Positions 1 through 10,484 are shown, numbered from the stretch's first letter. The stretch is DNA of 40,918 bases from Lewinellaceae bacterium (GCA_016711435.1 JADJSY010000054.1:1-40918); one strand, 5' to 3'. Numbers and translations: made by a program. Notes: generated by a model not told the origin, from the letters alone.

Positions 1-1745
1 CTATCCCCAGTTAAGGAGTTTTCTCCCGAGGCTTATCCGTAACACTTTAAGCCACCGGCATGATGAAATCGAAATATACTTCTGTTATTATTTACGACCG
101 TCACTTCGTCATGTAATAAGATTTTAGACCTGGAGCCGCTGACTCGGTGTCTGATGCGGCAGTTTGGAGCGATCACCACTGCTGGGTTGTATGAATTCGG
201 TACGATGAATTGCCGCATGGTTATGCAATGGGCCGGCGGATTGCGGGTTACTGGGTGGGACCGACGAATCTATGACATTCCAGGGACCCAGGTTGTTGAA
301 CCAACACACCCAGGGCGAAGTAACGCTAACCAATAGGCACCTCTTTGGAGGTTTTTGGATTGAGGCCTATTCAGCCATTCGAAATCTGAACATTTTTCTG
401 AAAGGCAAATCCCAATCTGGGTAATCCCGAAAGAACTGCTCAGTTGATAGCGGAAGTGAGCTTTAAGAGAACATGGTTTTATACGGAATTATTCTGCGAT
501 ATGGAGCCAGTTCCTCTTTCTTACTGGCACTGTTTGCCGTAGAGGAAGCGGATGTGGGATTGTGATAGGACACCCGTTTTGAAATCTTAACATTTATTGA
601 TACGGAATTATCCCCAGGCTGCCAATGATCTGCCGGCAAAACATGCAGGTGGTGATTTTGGCAAGGCAACAAAAACGCGGCCCTGGCGCCTCTGGCGAGA
701 GCGCTGTTATGTGGCGCAAGCCCGCTTTTTTGGCGCAAGCAGCATAGAAGATTGGCAAAAGTGGCAAAATACTGTGAAGATTTGTTTAATGTGGGTGCGT
801 ACCCGCTGTCTTCAGATTTTCAAGGCATGTTTTTGAGTCGTACAGGATCCTGGAAATTATTTCTCTCCAAAGCAATTTGCAGATTCAAGGGCCTAAAGTC
901 AATTTTCAACTTTGACATTGCACGTCCTCCGGTGGTCATTTTACATTGAAGAATGGCGGCTTTCCAAATGCAAATGCCGGTTGGTCGCAGGATAATCCAT
1001 TAATGAACCTTGTAGATGAATTTGAGACATTAAACGGAGAGATTCCTGTTATGGGTTATACCGGAAATGGAAATGACCTGACTCCTGCTCAATGCCCACG
1101 CAACTGACTATGATCCATCCGATCCTTACAAAAATCGTAACCCTCGATTAACCTATTCCATTTTTTTACGATGGCGCCACCCTAACGATCGGGTGGTTGA
1201 ATTTTGGGAATGCGGAAAAGACAGCCGATGCGAAAGTGTTCAAGTTCTGGAATGGCGGATTAATTGACCATACGATTCGAAAGGCCTGAACCTTAACTGA
1301 GACCGGGAGCGGGGTGCCAGCACCACACCATATATTTACATGAGATTGGCGGAGTTTTACCTACCAACGCGAGGGCACAATATCACCTTTGGAAATACGG
1401 ATTGGCCGCGCAATAGTGAATATGGTAAGAGCGAGACCCGGCGTGAATATGCCTCCCGTAGAAAGTTCGCAAACAGGTTCCGCCTGCTCGATAAAATCAA
1501 ACATGAACGGAAAATTGGTTTGGCTTTGAAGGAAACAGGTGTACGATGCCCGCAGGTGGCTGGATGCCGAGCTTGATTTTGGCAGAGATGCGGTAGGGCT
1601 GAATGTGATCAAAGACGAGGCCACAGGGAATAAAACGTACCGTTACTTCATCCAGCAGCAACGCTCCTATCCTGTCAGCCATTACCTTTTCCTATTCCCG
1701 CCGAGGAAATGAACAAAACAAATTGGACACAAAACCCGATATTAG
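1..1745 (+). pseudogene. SusD/RagB-family glycan-binding lipoprotein, heavily frameshifted, 5' end outside window
   Basis: SusD proteins are outer-membrane lipoproteins that hand oligosaccharides to a SusC TonB-dependent transporter. No frame is open throughout, but family landmarks occur in the right order across the frames. AYSAIRNLNIFL lies near 365-400, a TPR-like LRARALLYGAS segment near 690-720, NPLMNLVDEFETLNGEIP near 995-1045, and DPSDPYKNRNPRLTYSIFF near 1115-1165. YMRLAEFYL lies at 1337-1363, and YDARRWLDAELDFGRDAVG followed by QQQRSYPVSHYLFPIPAEEMN runs to about 1715. The protein should end near QNPD at about 1740. Bases 1-340 can only be placed by position. At least eight lesions are needed, including in-frame stops, so this is worse than the single homopolymer slips seen elsewhere. 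SusC is expected upstream of the window. Family assignment is firm; whether the damage is biological or technical is not settled. Confidence 0.8.
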
Positions 1746-1747
1746 CC

Positions 1748-2361
1748 ATGAGAAAATCTTTCAGGATAGTAGAAATCCTGGCACTTATTTTCTCTGTTGC
1801 CATCGTTTCCTGCATCTGATCATTTGATACCGGTTGAGATAGATGAACCATCCAGTGCGTTTACATCTGAGGTGGACTCCAGCACTTTTAATATCGGCAT
1901 ACCGATTTACAATGCTGATCAGGGGAAAGAATTCTCGACTGAATTTAACTCCGAGATTCGTCCCTACTGGACAGCAGATGCACGAAGCGCCTTTAATCGT
2001 CAGCATTACAAAAACCATCCTTACCTGACATGTGGCCGAAGCGGGTGCAGGGAAACTTTGGCGTCCGGTTGGCGCTGTTCAAAACGCTCTTCGATGACCA
2101 ACCCTTGCCCCGGCAAATTGCTGAAAGGGTAACCGGTTTGAGTTTCAATGTTTATGGCTACACGGATAACTCCTTAAATGTAAGGGTTTTGGATGTGTCG
2201 GGCAATATTTTAACGAGCGGGTTTTTCCGTTGGAAGCGATGAAAATTAAAACCTTTTCGTTGAATTTTGAAAGCAGTCATGCCAAAGAGGTTGTATTCTT
2301 TTTACACTCCAGCGGATCGCAAGACTCCACACCATTCGGGATGGATGATATTTATCTGTAA
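1748..2361 (+). pseudogene. Lipoprotein N-terminal region, broken; probably the front half of the following PF10091 enzyme
   Basis: ATG at 1748 begins a typical lipoprotein signal (MRKSFRIVEILALIFSVAIV then Ser-Cys), but a TGA follows two codons after the Cys. The reading then moves to the frame at 1797-2025 (EPSSAFTSEVDSSTFNIG), to the frame at 2030-2240 (ERVTGLSFNVYGYTDNSLN), and back to a third frame ending FGMDDIYL and TAA at 2359-2361. A beta-rich segment ending in a DDIYL strand is typical of carbohydrate-binding jelly-roll or Ig-like domains in Bacteroidota surface lipoproteins. I cannot name the family. The next reading frame starts only 5 bases later and lacks a signal peptide, so the two segments were probably one lipoprotein with an N-terminal binding domain and a C-terminal catalytic domain. 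Confidence 0.55.
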
Positions 2362-2366
2362 GACGA

Positions 2367-3618
2367 ATGACGCCCAACCCGTTCGTCTCAACAGATGATG
2401 CTGCGTTTCTGGGCTGGCTCAAACGGTCATCTTTCAACGTTTTCGATTGGAACTATGTGACTTTGCCCGGAAACAAAGGCGTGGTGCTGGAGTCGTACAC
2501 AGACGCGGACAAGGTGTCGCTATCCGGTATCGGATATGCCTATGCCATTTTCACTATTGCTGCGGAAGAGGCCTACATCAGTGCAGAGGATGCAAAGGGT
2601 CGGGTTAAGCCATGCTCAAATCGGCAGTTGGATCAGAACTGGTTCGATGGTTCCGGCGGCTGGCATGGGTTCCCGCATCATTATTTCAAGAAAGACGGTT
2701 CTTATTATTGGGCAGATGTGAGCACCATCGACTGGGCTATTTGTGCTGCCGGTATTCGGGTAGCAAAGCAATATTACAGCAATGATGCAGAAATCGTCTC
2801 TATGGCAGAAACGTTGCTCGCCAGACCGGATTGGTCAGCGGCTTTGGCAGCGGATGACAAGATTGCGATGGGGTTCAATGGCCTGAACGGAGCAATGAAT
2901 AACTACCGCTGGGCATTGGCATTTTCCGAGGAGACCGAACTGGTTTATCTGGAAGCCGTGGCATCCGGAGATTTACCTGCATCTATTTTCGAAACAATTG
3001 TCAGGGAAAAGAAAAGCGGCTTTTATCCGAGTTGGTTTGGTGCAGGGTTCACCTACAACTGGCTTCAACTCTGGACGGGACCAATTGAACCTTACAAGAC
3101 GAATTCCATTGCAGCATTTCATAACGATGCTTCAACATCGTTAAGCGCTTTCGGCCGTCCATTGATGGGCTTAACGGCTTGCTCTACCGTAAAGGAGGCG
3201 CGTCCGAAAGGATTCTTGAATTGGGGGCATGTATATCAGCAACCAGGGCGGCTCCGCTAGGGGAACGAACGGAAGCGTAGTTCAGATTTCACCTGCCGCG
3301 TATGGTGCGGCACTGACGCTCCCTTCACCTACAGTGCGTCGATCACGGCTGCGCGAGTTTGCAAAATGGGATATTACCACGAGTATCTCGGCCTGCCTGA
3401 CAATGTGCGGATCAATAATTTACCAAGGCATTGGCCGATCACCCAATTGGGATACGTATGACATCAACATGGGCCCCATCATTTTGGCTATCGAGCAAGT
3501 CCAAAGTAATAAAACAGGCCGTATCCTTCGTGATACGCAGGTGATGGATGCATTAGCTAGCAAAGAATCCTTCCGAGATGAAGTAGTAATGTATTGGTTA
3601 TCGTTATTATGGAGTTAA
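2367..3618 (+). pseudogene. Glucoamylase-like (PF10091) glycoside hydrolase domain, frameshifted
   Basis: The translation matches the PF10091 'Glycoamylase' family, which includes GH144 endo-beta-1,2-glucanases. Landmarks are FLGWLKRSSFNVFDW at the start, KVSLSGIGYAYAIFTIAAEE, the segment containing SGFYPSWFGAGFTYNWLQLW then TGPIEPYKTNS near 3020-3110, FGRPLMGLTACS near 3150-3185, and NWDTYDINMGPIILAIEQVQ near 3450-3500. The frame is open from 2367 to about 3200 and slips before GGSARG. It continues in the 3229-3618 frame with further slips between about 3300 and 3450. The last 25 residues (after SNKTG) do not look like the family and may be out of frame. There is no signal peptide, because the lipoprotein signal probably belongs to the preceding segment. 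The substrate cannot be read from sequence; members act on beta-glucans or are uncharacterised. Confidence 0.75.
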
Positions 3619-3777
3619 AAAACTGCGAAGCAGTCAAAATGTTTTCTACTTGCCAGCGCGACATTACAGAACACATGCGCAGCGTACTCACGGGCTATGT
3701 GTTCTATGTGCCTATGTGGTTATTGCTCTGCGTGTTTATCCTCAAAGTCCACATAGTTTGACTGCGCGGCTTTTAAC
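3614..3777. repeat. Imperfect inverted repeat element between two broken glycosidase genes
   Basis: The left arm (3614-3638) carries GTTAAAA and GCAGTCAAA. The right arm (3757-3777) carries TTTGACTGC and TTTTAAC, which are their reverse complements. Inside, AGAACACAT (3668-3676) pairs with ATGTGTTCT (3697-3705), and CTATGTG occurs three times between 3695 and 3720. The nested stems and short direct repeats look like a small non-autonomous repeat or a strongly structured 3' region rather than a simple terminator. The left arm overlaps the 3' end of the preceding open frame. No transposase is nearby. Confidence 0.5.
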
Positions 3778-3808
3778 CCATGATTCGCATTAAAAAAACA
3801 ACGATACC

Positions 3809-5470
3809 TTGAAAAAAAATTTATCTGGCACTATTCCTGACCATGTCTTTGGTCCGCAGCATTTTCCCAAAGCAAATTACCTTATCTCAAAAACAATCAA
3901 TTATGGTAAATGACAAACCCTACCTGATGATTGCCGGAGAATTGCACAACTCCTCCGCATCATCCATCGGGTACATGCAGACCATCTGGCCAAATTGAAA
4001 AGCCTTAACCTGAACACGGTACTGGCCTCCGTTTCATGGGATCAATTTGAACCGGAGGAAGGAAAATTTGACTATCAACTGATTGACTACCTGATTGAAA
4101 ATGCAGCAAGGAACAACCTGAAATTGGTTGTCATCTGGTTTGGTTCATGGAAAAATGGCCAGTCCAGCTACATTCCGCTTTGGGTGAAGCAGGATACCAA
4201 ACGATTCCCCAGGGTTCAAACCGCAGATGGGCGTACCATTGAAACGCTATCGGTCTTTTCTGATGAATCCCGGGATGCGGATGCCCGCGCCTTCACGGCT
4301 TTAATGAAGCGAATCGGAGCGCAAGACCGCAACCAAACCGTGATTATGGTTCAGCCGGAAAATGAGGTGGGTATTTTCCAGGATATCGATTACAGAAGCG
4401 AAGTGCTAAAAAAATATGACAGTCAGGTACCTAAAGCACTGATGGATTACCTGACGTCGAACAAAAGCACGCTCAAAGAAGAGGTAAAATCGATTTGGGA
4501 AGGCGCCGGTTCCAAAACATCCGGAACCTGGAAGGAAGTGTTTGGAAATAATCCCCAATCCAAAGAGTTTTTTATGGCATGGCATTATGCCGGATACATC
4601 AACCACATTGCAGCATCGGGAAGAAAAGAACACAACCTGCCCATGTTTGTAAATGCATGGATTGTGCAAAAACCGGATGATTTACCAGGCGTCTATCCAA
4701 ATGGAGGTCCGGTATCCCGCGTAATGGATATTTACAAAGCGGCTGCCCCTGCCATCGATGTGGTGTGCCCGGATATTTACCTTCCCAACTACAAGGAAAT
4801 ATACGCCCAGTATTACCGCAAGTCGGATAACCCCTTGCTGGTGCCGGAATCCTCCCTGGATCCAGCCAGGGCTTTTGTGGGTTTTGCAGAATTTGATGCG
4901 ATCTGCTTTTCACCTTTTGGTATAGAAGATGCCGTTGGCGATGTTTTATTCAGTGCATCGTATGGCTTGCTACATGAGTTGATGCCTATCATTACGGAAT
5001 ACCAGGGAACGGGAAAATGAGGGGCATACACCTCACATCCAAACCACCAGGATGAAGTATTGCAGATTGCAGGATATGAAGTTGCGCTAAAGATTCAAGA
5101 CCCCAAAAAACCTGCTTTCGGCCTGATTGTACAGACAGCCGAGCAGGAGTTTTTGGTTGTAGGCATGAATTTTAAAGCCACCTTTCAAAAAGTATCGGGC
5201 AATCAGATGACGTATATCGGTAAAGTTACGGAGGGACGATTTGTGCACGGCGAATGGGTAGAAGAACGTTGGCTCAATGGCGATGAAACCTATCACCACG
5301 AATTACTGAGGGCACTTGGTCGTGAAATCAGTATAGCATCACCGTATCAATCTAGGGAAACCGACTTGACAGTAAAGCAAGGAGACCAATTTGTGTATTC
5401 GCCCGGCAGTGTCGAAAGTATTATAATGCCCGCTATGTATAAGGTTATCTTGTACCAAAGAAGCAAATAA
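3809..5470 (+). pseudogene. GH35-like beta-galactosidase family protein with DUF5597 C-terminal domain, frameshifted
   Basis: These are clan GH-A retaining enzymes in which a TIM barrel is followed by the DUF5597 beta domain. They are usually exported and remove beta-linked galactose or related sugars. A signal peptide (KKIYLALFLTMSLVRSIF) starts near 3809, with a run of eight A that seems one too long. The N-terminal PYLMIAGELHNSSASS segment is then cut off at 3990 because WPKLKSLN reads as WPN-stop (CC at 3990-3991 should be CCC). The main frame 3995-5020 holds SWDQFEPEEGKFDY, the acid/base Glu in VQPENEVG, and the probable nucleophile Glu in LLVPESSLDPARA. An in-frame TGA at 5018-5020 separates it from the DUF5597 part (to 5470, ending LYQRSK). 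The catalytic residues are present. At least two or three lesions exist. Confidence 0.75.
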
Positions 5471-5564
5471 CATTGCTATAGGCTTGGTTTCCATCTTTTT
5501 CTCATTTTGTTAGCCATTCTTCTGTAAGTGGTTGTCGGGTTTTTTATTTATTGAATTTGAAGTA

Positions 5565-5855
5565 CTACTGGTGCTTTGAAATTGTGATAATCGTATATCC
5601 ATTTTCATCAGCCGTATAGAATAACCGGTTTAAGATTTTGAGATAATTCCGTTTCGAATCGTTCAACCAAATCGGGATTATTGATTGGCCGAATCCTAAG
5701 GTCACAAACACTTCTTTCGGCTCGCTTTCTTTGTCATAACCGCCACAAATAATAGCTGTTTTTGAAATTTTACGGATCAATTTTTTAATTTCAATTGGCA
5801 CAGTGGGTGCGCCCATTGAAGAATGGTTAAGTCTAAAACTTATTTTGAATCCCAA
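5565..5855 (-). CDS. Hypothetical protein, 96 aa
   Basis: Not recognised. The frame starts with ATG at 5855, inside the last codons of the SOUL gene (16-base overlap in another frame), and ends LFYTADENGYTIITISKHQ. It has no signal peptide or membrane segment; a hydrophobic and glycine-rich part (TAIICGGYDKESE, VFVTLGFGQSIIPIWL) suggests a small folded domain. Base composition is AT-rich like the SOUL gene, so the two probably travel together. It could instead be the 3' piece of a longer gene whose start was lost. Coding status is likely but not certain. Confidence 0.45.
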   Translation of the reverse strand: MGFKISFRLNHSSMGAPTVPIEIKKLIRKISKTAIICGGYDKESEPKEVFVTLGFGQSIIPIWLNDSKRNYLKILNRLFYTADENGYTIITISKHQ

Positions 5856-6439
5856 TTAAGTGCTACAATAATTTCATTTCTTCTTCCAAATAATTGGTAT
5901 GGCGGATTGTAACCTAAATAGCGGAAGTGCCCGTAATAAGAAAGATGATGTTCTTTTAGAGAACTTTCAAGCATTTCAGTGTGCTTTTTTATATTGTCAT
6001 TTGAGGCAAATCCGCCAAACTTAATTGCAGCTACATACTCCTCAGGCGTAGTTTTAATCGTTACATCTGAATTGTCAGGCAAAGGCAAATTATCTTTATT
6101 GTAGATGGAAGGCATTACAAAACTCATACTCGAAACCGAATCGCCTATATCCATATGAACTGGAGAGGTCATTGCTATCTGTTTTTTTTCTTTATTTCCT
6201 CCAAAAATATAACCTGCTAATTTTGTAAAACCAGAGCTACCCAGTTCTTTGTAGGTTTTGGTAGAAGATGAAATCATAGCCATAGTCGCAGAAGGGTAAA
6301 ATCGAATCTCAAATTCTTTCTCAACCTTTATTACTTTGTATGCCTGTGTTTCTGATTTATTTGTTGACATGGTGGTGTATATTTGGAATACCAGGAATAG
6401 TCCAATAATGATGCATGTTATGATGAGGAAAGTTTTCAT
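5840..6439 (-). CDS. SOUL-family heme-binding protein, membrane-anchored
   Basis: SOUL/HBP proteins bind heme or related tetrapyrroles. Residues 1-22 form a hydrophobic N-terminal anchor or signal (TFLIITCIIIGLFLVFQIY). The SOUL domain then follows with family landmarks: YKVIKVEKEFEIRFYPSATM, the FTKLAGYIFGGNKEKKQIAM segment followed by TSPVHM, MSFVMPS, and the C-terminal YNPPYQLFGRRNEIIVAL. The length of 199 aa suits a one-domain member with an anchor. The start at 6439 gives an intact signal sequence. The gene is clearly more AT-rich than its neighbours, with many TTT/ATA codons, which suggests a separate origin. It overlaps the 96-aa gene downstream. Confidence 0.85.
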   Translation of the reverse strand: MKTFLIITCIIIGLFLVFQIYTTMSTNKSETQAYKVIKVEKEFEIRFYPSATMAMISSSTKTYKELGSSGFTKLAGYIFGGNKEKKQIAMTSPVHMDIGDSVSSMSFVMPSIYNKDNLPLPDNSDVTIKTTPEEYVAAIKFGGFASNDNIKKHTEMLESSLKEHHLSYYGHFRYLGYNPPYQLFGRRNEIIVALNWDSK

Positions 6440-6978
6440 AATAATGTAATTTAATTGTTACAACGTCACAAAGGTGAAACCTTTTGCTGCCCAGAACCTT
6501 ACACAATTAGTGCAATGATTTACATCATTCCCACATTACCCCCAGCCAAAACTTTTTGGCCTTGCTTGGTCTTCCCGCCTCTCTCAAACCGACGCCCCAT
6601 CGCCGCGCTCGTGTTTTTTTCAACACCAAGGTGCTGTGTGTAAAATCAACCCATATCGTACCAAGTCGGAGACACTTCTGCGGCCCTGCACTTGGGTCTG
6701 GTGGAAATGAAATCCAATATCGGTTGCCGGGGAATACCACGAAAAAATTTAAACCCCTTGCTTGCGCGAGGCTAAAAGAATATTGGTTAAGTGTTTTTGA
6801 ACCTATAAATTCAATCGGAGTGAAATTTAAGCTGTAGAATGAAGAAGCCGGGAGGAATCGAGAAGTAGACACAAACCAAACCTCTGCGTTTTGCGTTTAC
6901 TTCGCTTTATCCAAATGGAAACCAACTTTTTAGTCTCCGTTTGAATTTTATCACACTTCAAATAAAATATACCACATC
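6440..6978. other. Intergenic stretch of about 540 bases without a supportable gene
   Basis: This gap lies between the divergent SOUL and YceI genes. Open frames exist on both strands (largest 115 aa on the minus strand, 6525-6872), but their translations are low-complexity mixtures with no domain, no signal peptide and no family resemblance. The promoters for both flanking genes should lie here. The last 20 bases before the YceI start are AT-rich (AATAAAATATACC), as usual for Bacteroidota leaders. I see no hairpin or repeat that I would defend. Confidence 0.4.
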
Positions 6979-7558
6979 ATGAAAAACGATCTTACTCGCC
7001 GCTTTGGCCTTCGTAGTTTTCTCTTTCACCCACGTGACTACTTACAAAGTAGACACTACCGCCAGCAACATCGTTTGGAATGCAGAGAAAGTGACCGGCA
7101 AACACACCGGTACCGTGAAAATCAAAAACGGCGTGCTTCAGGTAGACCACGGCAAACTGATCGGCGGTTCTTTTGAAATCGACATGACCAGCATCACCGA
7201 CATCGACCTTGAAGGCGAATGGGCCGCCAAATTGGTGGGACACATCAAATCCGACGACTTTTTTGGCGTTGACAAATACCCAACCGCTAAATTTGTCATT
7301 ACCCGCGCAATCCCACAAGACACGAAAGGCAACTACAAAATCATCGGCAACCTGACCATCAAGGAAAAAACGGACGAAATTACGTTTAAAGCCAACGTGG
7401 CCGAAGCAGCCGGCTCCCTCACCGCTATTGGCGACATCGTGGTCGACCGCTCCAAGTTTGACGTAAAATATGGCTCCGGCTCCTTTTTCGACAACCTCGG
7501 CGACAAAACCATTTACGACGAGTTTGGCTTGAAAGTGTCTTTGGTGGCCAGGCAGTAA
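6979..7558 (+). CDS. YceI-family lipid-binding-like periplasmic protein, frameshift in signal peptide
   Basis: YceI proteins are exported lipocalin-like beta-barrels that bind isoprenoid or other hydrophobic molecules. The mature part reads TYKVDTTASNIVWNAEKVTG near the start, then SFEIDMTSITDIDLEGEW, HIKSDDFFGVDKYPTAKFVI, and ends YDEFGLKVSLVARQ, covering a full domain of about 170 aa. The ATG at 6979 is followed by five A (6982-6986). With four A the protein would read MKTILLAALAFVVFSFTHV, a proper signal peptide that runs straight into the mature frame. As written, translation from 6979 goes out of frame, and the intact frame opens only at a GTG-like position near 7004. I therefore take 6979 as the true start and the extra A as a sequence error or a recent slip. 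Confidence 0.85.
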
Positions 7559-7675
7559 AAGTATGTTTGGCTTTTTCGGCCTTATTACGTATCATAATGC
7601 ACCGCCGGCACCCAGGCTAAATAACCCAAAACACCCGCTCTCAAACCCCAAATCCATTGACTTAAGGATCGTGAA

Positions 7676-7714
7676 GAGGTGTCATCTCCTGACGCAGGAA
7701 GGAAGTGACACCTC
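7676..7714. repeat. Nested hairpin between YceI and STAND genes
   Basis: GAGGTGTCA (7676-7684) pairs perfectly with TGACACCTC (7706-7714). Inside, TCCTG (7687-7691) pairs with CAGGA (7695-7699) around an ACG loop. No T-run follows, so it is not a classic intrinsic terminator. It may be an mRNA-stabilising 3' structure or a REP-like palindrome related to the hairpins near 16.8 and 19.2 kb. Confidence 0.5.
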
Positions 7715-7812
7715 GAAACGGCTGTTTCTCAGTAAGTTCCGCGGAAAAGGAAGATTTTCATTTTAAATCCTAATTCGACCTATTTTGTGGCGGAAATAAT
7801 CTGCGAACAATC

Positions 7813-10440
7813 ATGCCCACCCAATCCTCGACTTTCAAAAAGTACAAGCTCCCGGCCAGCCTCTCGCTGACGGGTATTGCCATTGGGCTTTACATCAACC
7901 TCGCCACTGACGATAAACCTGAATGGTGGGTCTATCCAGTGCTGGGGCTGCTGGTTTTGGTAGGTTTTTTGGGAGGGTTTGTTCAATTCAAGCGGGATGA
8001 AGCGGAAAAAGCACAGGCAGCCAAGCAGGTTGACAACATTGAAGACCCCCGGTTGAAAACCTCACCGAAATCATCCCACTCTTCGAAAACGTCAAAATCC
8101 TGCCCGACCAAAAAGTCGATGTCTCCCACCTCCCAGACCTCCAACCCCATTTCACAGGCAGAAAAGCAGAACTACATCTCCTCGACAAGGGCTGGAAAAA
8201 CCCAAAAACCAACATCGCCCAATTCATCGCCCCCGGCGGCACGGGCAAAACCATGCTCGTCACCTACTGGCTCCACCACCATCTGCCGCGTAGCGAGGCG
8301 GCGCGTGCCGATGCGATTTACGCGTGGTCATTTTACAGTCAGGGCAGCGACGAGGGGCGGCAGAGTTCGTCCGACCTGTTTTTGAAAAAGCCGCCGAGTT
8401 TTTCGGCGCCGGACGGCTGCCCACCGACCCCCGCGAACGCGGTCGCGCGCTCGCCCAACGCATCCGCAGCGAACGCTGCCTGCTCATCCTCGACGGCATC
8501 GAGCCGCTGCAATATCCGCTCGGGACGCAGGCGGGCATGGGCGGCAAATTGAAAGACCCCGCGCTGGCGGCACTGCTCCGCGAACTGAGTTTCGAGCAGC
8601 CCGGGCTGTGCATTTTGACCACCCGCGTCGCCGTGACGGAGCTCGAAGGCATCGCCGAGCCGCAGCACCTCCGCCGACCCCTCGAAAATTTTGATAAAAA
8701 AGAAGGCGCGGAATTGCTGAAAATCATCGGCGTGCGCGGCGGCCAAACCGAACTCGAAACCGCCGCCCAGGAATATCGCGGGCACGCCCTCGCCCTCCGC
8801 CTGCTCGGCAATTATTTGGTGGATTTGCTCGACGGCGACGTGCGGCAGCGCGACCGCATCCCGCACCTGACCGACGACGAGCAATCGGGCGCGCACGCTC
8901 GGCGGGTGATGGAAGCCTACGCCACCTGGTTTTTGAAAAACCACCACGAGGCGGGCAAAACCGGAGCCCCGCCCGAACTGATTTTATTGAACATGATGGG
9001 CCTTTTCGACCGACCCGCGCCAGTCGAAGCACTCGACGCGCTTTGCGCCGAACCCGACATCGCGGGGCTGACCGAGGGGCTGCGCGAACTCGATGCCCTG
9101 CAAATCCAACGCGCCTTCCAGCACCTGAAAAAACTCGGACTGCTCGAAGAAAACCGCCTCCGCGACGGAAAACTGCCCAAAAACTTGCCGAACCTCCCCG
9201 CCCTCCGCGAACTCGAAAGCCTCGATGCCCACCCGCTCGTGCGCGAACATTTTGGGCAAAAAATGGAGGCTGAGCAGCCCGCCGCCTGGCGCGAGGCGAA
9301 TACCCGCCTCTATCATTTTTTTAAAAACCTGCCGGAAAAACACCTGCCCGATACCTTGCCCGAAATGGAGCCGCTGTTTTTGGCGATCGCTTTTGGGTGC
9401 CGGGCCGGCTTGCAGCAAGAGGTTTTGGATGAGGTTTATTGGGAAAGAATTAGAAGAAAAAACGAGGCTTATTCTGTCCATAAACTCGGAGCCTTCGGAG
9501 CAGATTTAGCAGCATTGGCAAATTTGTTCGAGCAGGTTTGGGCGCAGCCTTCTAAAAATATGAGCGAAGCAGGGCAAGCGGTGGTGCTGAGTTGGGCAGG
9601 TTTTCGACTTCGGGGTTTGGGCAGGTTGCGGGAGGCTGCGGAGCCGATGCTGGCGAGTTTGGAAAGGGCAAAAATCAAAATGATTGGAAAAATGCCGCCA
9701 TTGCCGCCTCCAACCTCAGCGAACTACACCTAACGCTCGGCTCCGTGCAGGAGGCAGTCCATTTCGGGCAACAGGCGGTGGACTTTGCCGACCGGAGCGG
9801 GGATGGTTATCATAAAGAATCAAAAAGAACCACCCTCGCCGATGCCCTGCACCAATCCGGCAAATGGGAAGCCGCGCAGCAGTGGTTTGCGGAAGCGGAG
9901 GCCATGCATCGGGAGCGGCGACCGGAATACCGCTTTTTGTATTCTTTGCTAGGTTTTCAATACTGCGACCTGCTGCTGGGTTTTGGGAAATGGGAGGAGG
10001 TGTTGGAGCGGGCGCAGGAGGTTTGAAAATCGCCCTCGACCAACTCAGCATCGCCCGCGCCCATGCCCAAGCCGCCGAAACCGACCCCACCGACACCCAC
10101 TGTGAAGCAGCAGAAAACTACTTCAATCTGGCAGTGGAAGGCTTGCGAAAAGCAGGAGCATTGAATTTGTAGCCACCAAAGGCCTACTCGCCCGAGCCAA
10201 CTGGCGCATCCGAATGAAACCGGGAGCCTGCCCGAAGCCGCCACCGACCTCGCCGAGGTGCTCGAAATCGCCGAAAGCGGCAGCATGGGGCTGTATTTGG
10301 TGGATTACCACCTCGGCATGGCGCGGCTACGGCGGCAGGAAAATCTACCCGCCGAGGTCGAAAAACACAAAGGGGAGGCACTGCGGCGGATCGGGGAGAC
10401 TGGGTATTTCCGGCGGCAGGCGGAAGCGGAAGCAGTTTGA
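7813..10440 (+). pseudogene. Membrane-anchored STAND P-loop NTPase with TPR-like C-terminus, multiply frameshifted
   Basis: STAND NTPases are switch-like signalling ATPases, often used in bacterial defence or programmed responses. Two hydrophobic segments (LTGIAIGLYINLA and WWVYPVLGLLVLVGFLGGFV) occupy residues 18-60, followed by charged linker and the P-loop GGTGKT (8235-8252). The WSFYSQGSDEGRQSS stretch and Walker B CLLILDGIEPLQ (about 8475-8510) follow, then LCILTTRVAV and the helical region ending in TPR-like repeats (NAAIAASNLSELHLTLGS, GKWEAAQQWFAEAEAMHRE, NYFNLAVEGLRKAGAL). The frame changes at 8056-8059 (A4 for A5), 8385-8389 (A5 for A6), 9670-9674 (A5 for A6), 10022-10024 (T3 for T4) and near 10165 and 10212 (one base short each). 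Restoring one base per site gives a continuous protein of about 875 aa. GC content is visibly higher than in its neighbours. An intact gene behind sequencing slips is likely. Confidence 0.75.
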
Positions 10441-10484
10441 ACCAGGCGGCGTACATCGCCTCGACCTGATCGGCTGCTCAAACC

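Noticed and set aside
6525..6872. 115-aa open frame on the minus strand in the SOUL-YceI gap
   Set aside because: The translation has no domain or signal, its complement is also open, and the composition is unlike the neighbouring genes.
7676..7714. Intrinsic terminator
   Set aside because: The stem is good but no T-run follows, so it is recorded only as a hairpin.
8260..9481. Several long open frames on the minus strand across the STAND gene (up to 202 aa)
   Set aside because: They mirror the GC-rich coding strand, whose translation shows Walker A, Walker B and TPR-like motifs.
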